Part shown: positions 60,108-64,000 of the stretch, piece after piece | How the letters are laid out: each line of letters starts with the position of its first letter | Position numbering within the stretch: the first letter of the stretch is position 1 | Assembly: GCA_025642075.2 (NCBI GenBank) | Contig: JAODUO010001643.1 | Location: 23,501 to 87,500 of the forward strand | Length of the DNA: 64,000 bases | Direction of reading: 5' to 3' | From: Ridgeia piscesae | Taxonomy: Eukaryota; Annelida; Polychaeta; Sabellida; Siboglinidae | Position numbers and translations under genes: made by a program | The notes under the pieces: model-generated | The model's database searches: none | The model's input: the letters and a program-made list of their open reading frames with translations, nothing else | What the model was told of the DNA's origin: nothing

Positions 60108-61942
60108 CTAGGGGGTGAGGTTGGTGAATTTGGTATCAAGTGCCCGCTTGAGCGCCTGTTTCCGGGTAAGTAGACGTGGGAGAGTTTGTAGAGGCGACAC
60201 CGCGATCGCTGCTGACGTCTTGGTCGGCACAGTGGTAGGCGTTAATGGTGTCATTGCGGACATCAGGAGCCGGGTGAAGCCGAAGACGTCGGCTGCCGGA
60301 ACCGTAGTGGACGGATGAGGGTCACGCCGGAATTGGTGCTCCACGAGATCTCGCGCTGGCAGCGGAAACCACGCGAGAACGTCGTTGCTTGGTGCGAAGG
60401 TGTCGGCGGGACAGCGAGGGTGAGGGTTCTCAGACTCCGTCTTCCTCCATTTGGCACGCCGGTTTTGAAACCATACCTGTTGGTATTGGAAGACTGTTAA
60501 CGTCACTTGCTTTGCGTTTGGTTTTGGAAACACTGAGTAACGATTTAAGCGTGCGGCATGCACACAAACCTCACCAGTTGGCAGAAACCAACAGCTCAGC
60601 CGCCTTAGACAGCCTGAGCTGAGGCAAAGGAAATCTTCAGCGACCTTTTACTTTCTGACCAAACAATGAAAAAGACCACACACAAACGCCGATTTCTCCT
60701 CACACATGCACACACGAGCTTACAAAATTATATCACTTAATTACTGAAACACATAACATTCACAAAACAAACTCGCGCAGAATTCGACGACATCGTTGAG
60801 CTACGCGTAGCCACAGGCATAGCAGATGGTGTAAAGTTGCCGTCTAGTTTTTGGCGACCTACATTTGTTTTGTGAATTTTATACGTTACAGGAAGTTTTT
60901 GTAACCTACTGTAAGGATTTGTATATCATATTTTGTGAAGTTTGACGGTTGTATGAAATCGTGTTGATGGTTACGTCAGAAAGTAAAAAGACTGCCGCGG
61001 GAGATTTTGTGTTGAAACCGGAGCCGAGAGACGTGGATGGTGTACACGTGCACTCACGATCAAACGTACAAACACAGCAAGAGATATACACAACGCACGT
61101 ACACATATAAAATCTCTTACTGTAGAAGTAATACTTGCTCTTGGAAATTAATTGCTAATTTTGTTGTATCAATAAAATCCGATAGAAACATACAGAATGG
61201 TTACAAAATACCTACAGGCAGATGCTTCTAATATTTGTCGGTAATACTATTGTTATGCTATTATTAAATACGCAGTATTTCTCAAATCGTTTACCTGAAC
61301 CCGGGCTTCTGTCAGATCAATACGCTCCGCCAGACATTCTCTGAAAAACACGATATCCTAATAACTGATGAAACGGCTCTGTTTTTTGTTTTCGCAGTCA
61401 GAGAAATAACTGATACAGATGGTTCTAAATTATTATCCTTTACGTCATGACTTGGTTGGCAATTTGACAAAGATGTAGTTGATAATTGTTTAAATTAATG
61501 AACGTTAGATGTAATTAAAACAACCGTGTGCTTTCATTGAACAATGATTGCACTGTCTCACCTGATATCTTAATACAACAATTATTATGTTTGATATGTG
61601 ATGATTTGTACTAGGACTGAATTACCGTGCGTAGATATCCGGGTAGTGCGTGTGTTGAAACGTTCGTTCCAGTTCCCAGAGCTGTTGTCTGGAGAACGTC
61701 GTCCGGTATCGCCTCGGCTTCCAAAACTCGCGAGACTTCTCGTCAATATCCTCGTCGCTCTCCTGTGAAGGAGGTGCAGTATCGCCATCGCTTGCGCCCA
61801 TTGGGACGAAGTGTGGACGGCGACAGAAGACAGACGGGAGACGATTGCCGGCGTCTGCATGAAGCAGACGACAATCGACAGAGCTGCACAACGTTTCCGA
61901 ATTGGTGGTACACGCTGCAGTTGTTTTATTTGTTGACATCAT
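60108..61942 (-). CDS. Paired-like (Arx-like) homeobox transcription factor
   Basis: Exons 61942-61626, 61340-61295 and 60476-60108, continuous phase, 243 residues. Sequence-specific nuclear DNA-binding protein. The homeodomain spans residues 76-135: RRYRTTFSRQQLWELERTFQ, HTHYPDIYARECLAERIDLT and EARVQVWFQNRRAKWRKTE. Residue 50 of the homeodomain is Gln (Q125), and an intron falls between homeodomain positions 46 and 47, both classic for paired-like genes. An acidic stretch (ESDEDIDEKSREFW) precedes it. The 107-residue tail has no OAR motif or octapeptide, and the protein is much shorter than ARX. The RRYRTTF arm and the position tail-to-tail with POLA1 favour Arx, as in vertebrates, but helix 1-2 is divergent, so it may be a derived Arx paralogue. 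Start: first ATG in frame, at 61942; the frame stays open to about 62027 upstream, so further 5' exons are possible. Confidence 0.88.
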
Positions 61943-62524
61943 CACGAAAGTGAAAGTATTTTGCGCTGCATCGTTAAAGACTATCCTGCAGTATTCGCGA
62001 CACTCTGAACTATGCAGGACATACTAGTGCAGATCTGTGCTGATGGATGTCTTTCGCCTGTTTCAATTTCACCGCATCACCTACAAGTGTAAAGCGAACT
62101 GGAATGTGTATTTATACGCATAGTTTTATTTCAGCTGCGAGCAATGCGTAAAATATTAACGTAGTAGTTTCCGACAACCAGAGTCGATGTAATTAAGTTG
62201 GTCGCTAGACACTTGAGACCACTCACTGCTAGGGCCATATTCAACCTCACAGGTGGATCCAAGGGGACACGCAGGCGCTATGCAATTCTTAGATCTTTAT
62301 CATTTATCCGCGTTATGCCTACGTTAGCTAGTGTCAACTACAAAAGCCACTCATCATGTGATGGGCATTTTTGTTAGTACAAGCAAGCATGAATTAATAT
62401 GAATGAATATACATTGCAGAATAGTGCATTCCACATCTTTGCATGAAAAGAAAGAGGGAAACTGGCGTACGTAATTGTGTGATCTATAAGCATATTTATG
62501 GATATTACACACGCATATTGACGC

Positions 62525-62525
<1 letters not shown>

Positions 62526-62604
<79 letters not shown>
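62526..62604. repeat. (AC)n microsatellite
   Basis: About 80 bp of CA dinucleotides upstream of the homeobox gene. A TA run lies at 62718-62742. Confidence 0.98.
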
Positions 62605-62606
<2 letters not shown>

Positions 62607-62718
62607 AAATAAAATACTTCCTTGTGTACCATTGCAATTTATACAAATATCGCCAAATGTTTCGCATTGCATTATAATGTTTATAACTATCTTATCGTAC
62701 ATTATATATATTATTAAA

Positions 62719-62750
<32 letters not shown>

Positions 62751-62793
62751 GTTCACGAATTAACGTCTTGTAACTCATATACGTGTTGCCTAC

Positions 62794-62863
62794 CTGGTTG
62801 TCGCCTGAGACAATGGTGGTCAGCCAGACTCCTGCGTTCTCTCCAGCACTCGGCCAAGCACAG
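62794..62863 (-). CDS. Candidate 70-nt coding exon, gene unidentified
   Basis: On the minus strand CTTACAG precedes and GTAGGC follows a 70-nt open segment reading CAWPSAGENAGVWLTTIVSG then DNQ. It enters in the phase left by the candidate exon at 63806. It lies in a GC-rich, CpG-containing block (62780-63070) unlike its surroundings. I recognise no family. None of the acceptors I tested joins it in frame to the homeobox exon. Confidence 0.25.
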
Positions 62864-63264
62864 CTGTAAGTGGGCAGCATCCGGTGAACGCCCGCAGACC
62901 CTTTTGGTGGTCTTACAACTGTCGCGCTTCCGAGTAATAAATAACCTGACAGCTGAGAGGGAGACTGCCGACAGCGACCAGGCGCACAGAGGGAGCACTA
63001 CCCGCAGCAGGGCAGCAGCTGGCGGCAGTCCGGTGGCTGTCCGACGGCGACTGTTTAAACACGCGCAATAAGCCACGTTCTACTTCTCCGCGTCACTGCT
63101 GAAGGTGTTATTAACACCACGACAACACGTTCTCATAACATGCTCATTATCCTTCTGATAACGGGTATGGGCGTCAATCGGTGAGGGACGAGGGGACGCG
63201 CCCCCCATTTTCAGCCTGAGGGGACAGCATAGGAAAAGTCCCCCATTTTTTCAGTTCATAGAAA

Positions 63265-63615
63265 CAAATTTATAGGCTTATAGCGAGACTAATTACTCCC
63301 TTCTCTTAAAGACCATACATCGGTCTAGTAGTAAAATTAATATACGAGTTCAAATATAATCTTCCGACTACCCAGTGGAAAATCACTAGATAAATTATTT
63401 GGTTAGCCACAGCGCGCAACTTGATCTTAATCCAGTAAATATTCATCATGCCGGGCTCTATCATTTTGCACTCTTATGTTGATATATTAAAGGCACTAGC
63501 CATCATGCACACTATAGATGATTAGTTTTTGTTTGCCCTTTCACCCCTTGGATTGCAGCCTGGTCGCCCTGGCGGATACTTATCGCTTACTTTGATCCCA
63601 TTTGAGTGATGACAA
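63265..63615 (+). repeat. Interspersed repeat X, uninterrupted copy
   Basis: Continuous counterpart of the broken copy at 4120-6020. Provides the empty-site reference for the insertions there. Family unknown, no coding capacity. Confidence 0.7.
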
Positions 63616-63619
63616 ATAT

Positions 63620-63676
63620 CACTCACTCACTCATTCACTCACTTACTCACTCACTCACTCACTCACTCACTCACTC
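63620..63676. repeat. (CACT)n microsatellite
   Basis: Tetranucleotide CACT/ACTC run directly abutting the right end of repeat X. Confidence 0.9.
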
Positions 63677-63805
63677 AACGCACTCATACATGCATGCATA
63701 CACAAACTCACATGTTACTGTTTGTATTTCACCTGCATGCAATCCTTCCGTGTCATTGTTCAAACAACGGGGCAGCAGGTCAAGAATTACTGTACAATAT
63801 ATCAC

Positions 63806-64000
63806 CTGAAGTGTTCATTTTCTAAATATTCACGAGGATGGTCGCTGTGCCTTTGGTGTGTCTTATCGTCGCATAGGGAACTATCATCGTTCACTGTCAT
63901 ACGTCGTCGTGTGACGGTAGAGAAGACATCAGCCTCAAGTGGAAGTTCGGGCGATACAGATGAGACCGGAGTCCGTAGTCGCCGTACTAACACGCGTCTC
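63806..64000 (-). CDS. Candidate coding exon at right edge, gene unidentified
   Basis: The minus strand is open from the window edge to 63806, where CTTCAG is followed by GTGATA, a good donor. Translation includes TPVSSVSPELPLEADVFSTV and MTVNDDSSLCDDKTHQRHSD. It exits in phase 2, matching the candidate exon at 62863. Not recognised. It may belong to the homeobox gene's 5' end or to another gene, or be chance. Confidence 0.3.

Overview
The window is intron-rich, AT-rich animal DNA. Its genes are vertebrate-like in content, and the transposons (a CR1-like LINE with a PHD finger and a 2A-like peptide, Penelope-type GIY-YIG remnants, many MITEs and tRNA-derived SINEs) point to a lophotrochozoan invertebrate, most likely a mollusc. 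The species call is inference; the gene calls rest on reading exons, splice sites and phase directly.

Layout. (1) 42-6392, minus: the first four coding exons of a choline-phosphate cytidylyltransferase (PCYT1), running off the left edge. (2) 6393-15895: a divergent intergenic region holding a 55-bp minisatellite, SINE remnants and a decayed CR1-like LINE (about 11400-15020), ending in a POLA1 promoter with two E2F-type sites. (3) 15896-58126, plus: a complete DNA polymerase alpha catalytic subunit (POLA1). I can place 38 coding exons with continuous phase, giving 1,470 residues, with palm motifs A, B and C and both C-terminal zinc modules intact. (4) 60108-61942, minus: a three-exon paired-like (Arx-like) homeobox gene of 243 residues. 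(5) 62794-64000, minus: two phase-compatible but unidentified candidate exons.

Two things stand out. First, the order and orientation PCYT1(-) POLA1(+) paired-like homeobox(-) is the same as PCYT1B-POLA1-ARX on the human X chromosome, which suggests a very old linkage, possibly held together by homeobox enhancers inside POLA1. Second, the introns are full of minisatellites, and at five exon-intron junctions (PCYT1 exon 3 donor and exon 4 acceptor; POLA1 exon 9 acceptor, exon 31 donor and exon 32 acceptor) the repeat unit contains the splice site itself, so the real site is the last or first copy of an array of look-alikes. The extreme case is POLA1 intron 8: about 218 copies of a 26-bp unit carrying a juxtaposed 3' and 5' splice-site motif, filling 5.7 kb.

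The introns also carry recognisable small transposons with target-site duplications: a hAT-type element nested in another repeat, a family of about 300-bp MITEs with 8-9 bp duplications, a pair of TTAA-flanked piggyBac-like elements, and Penelope-type fragments. Most long open frames in the window are translations of tandem repeats and are not genes.
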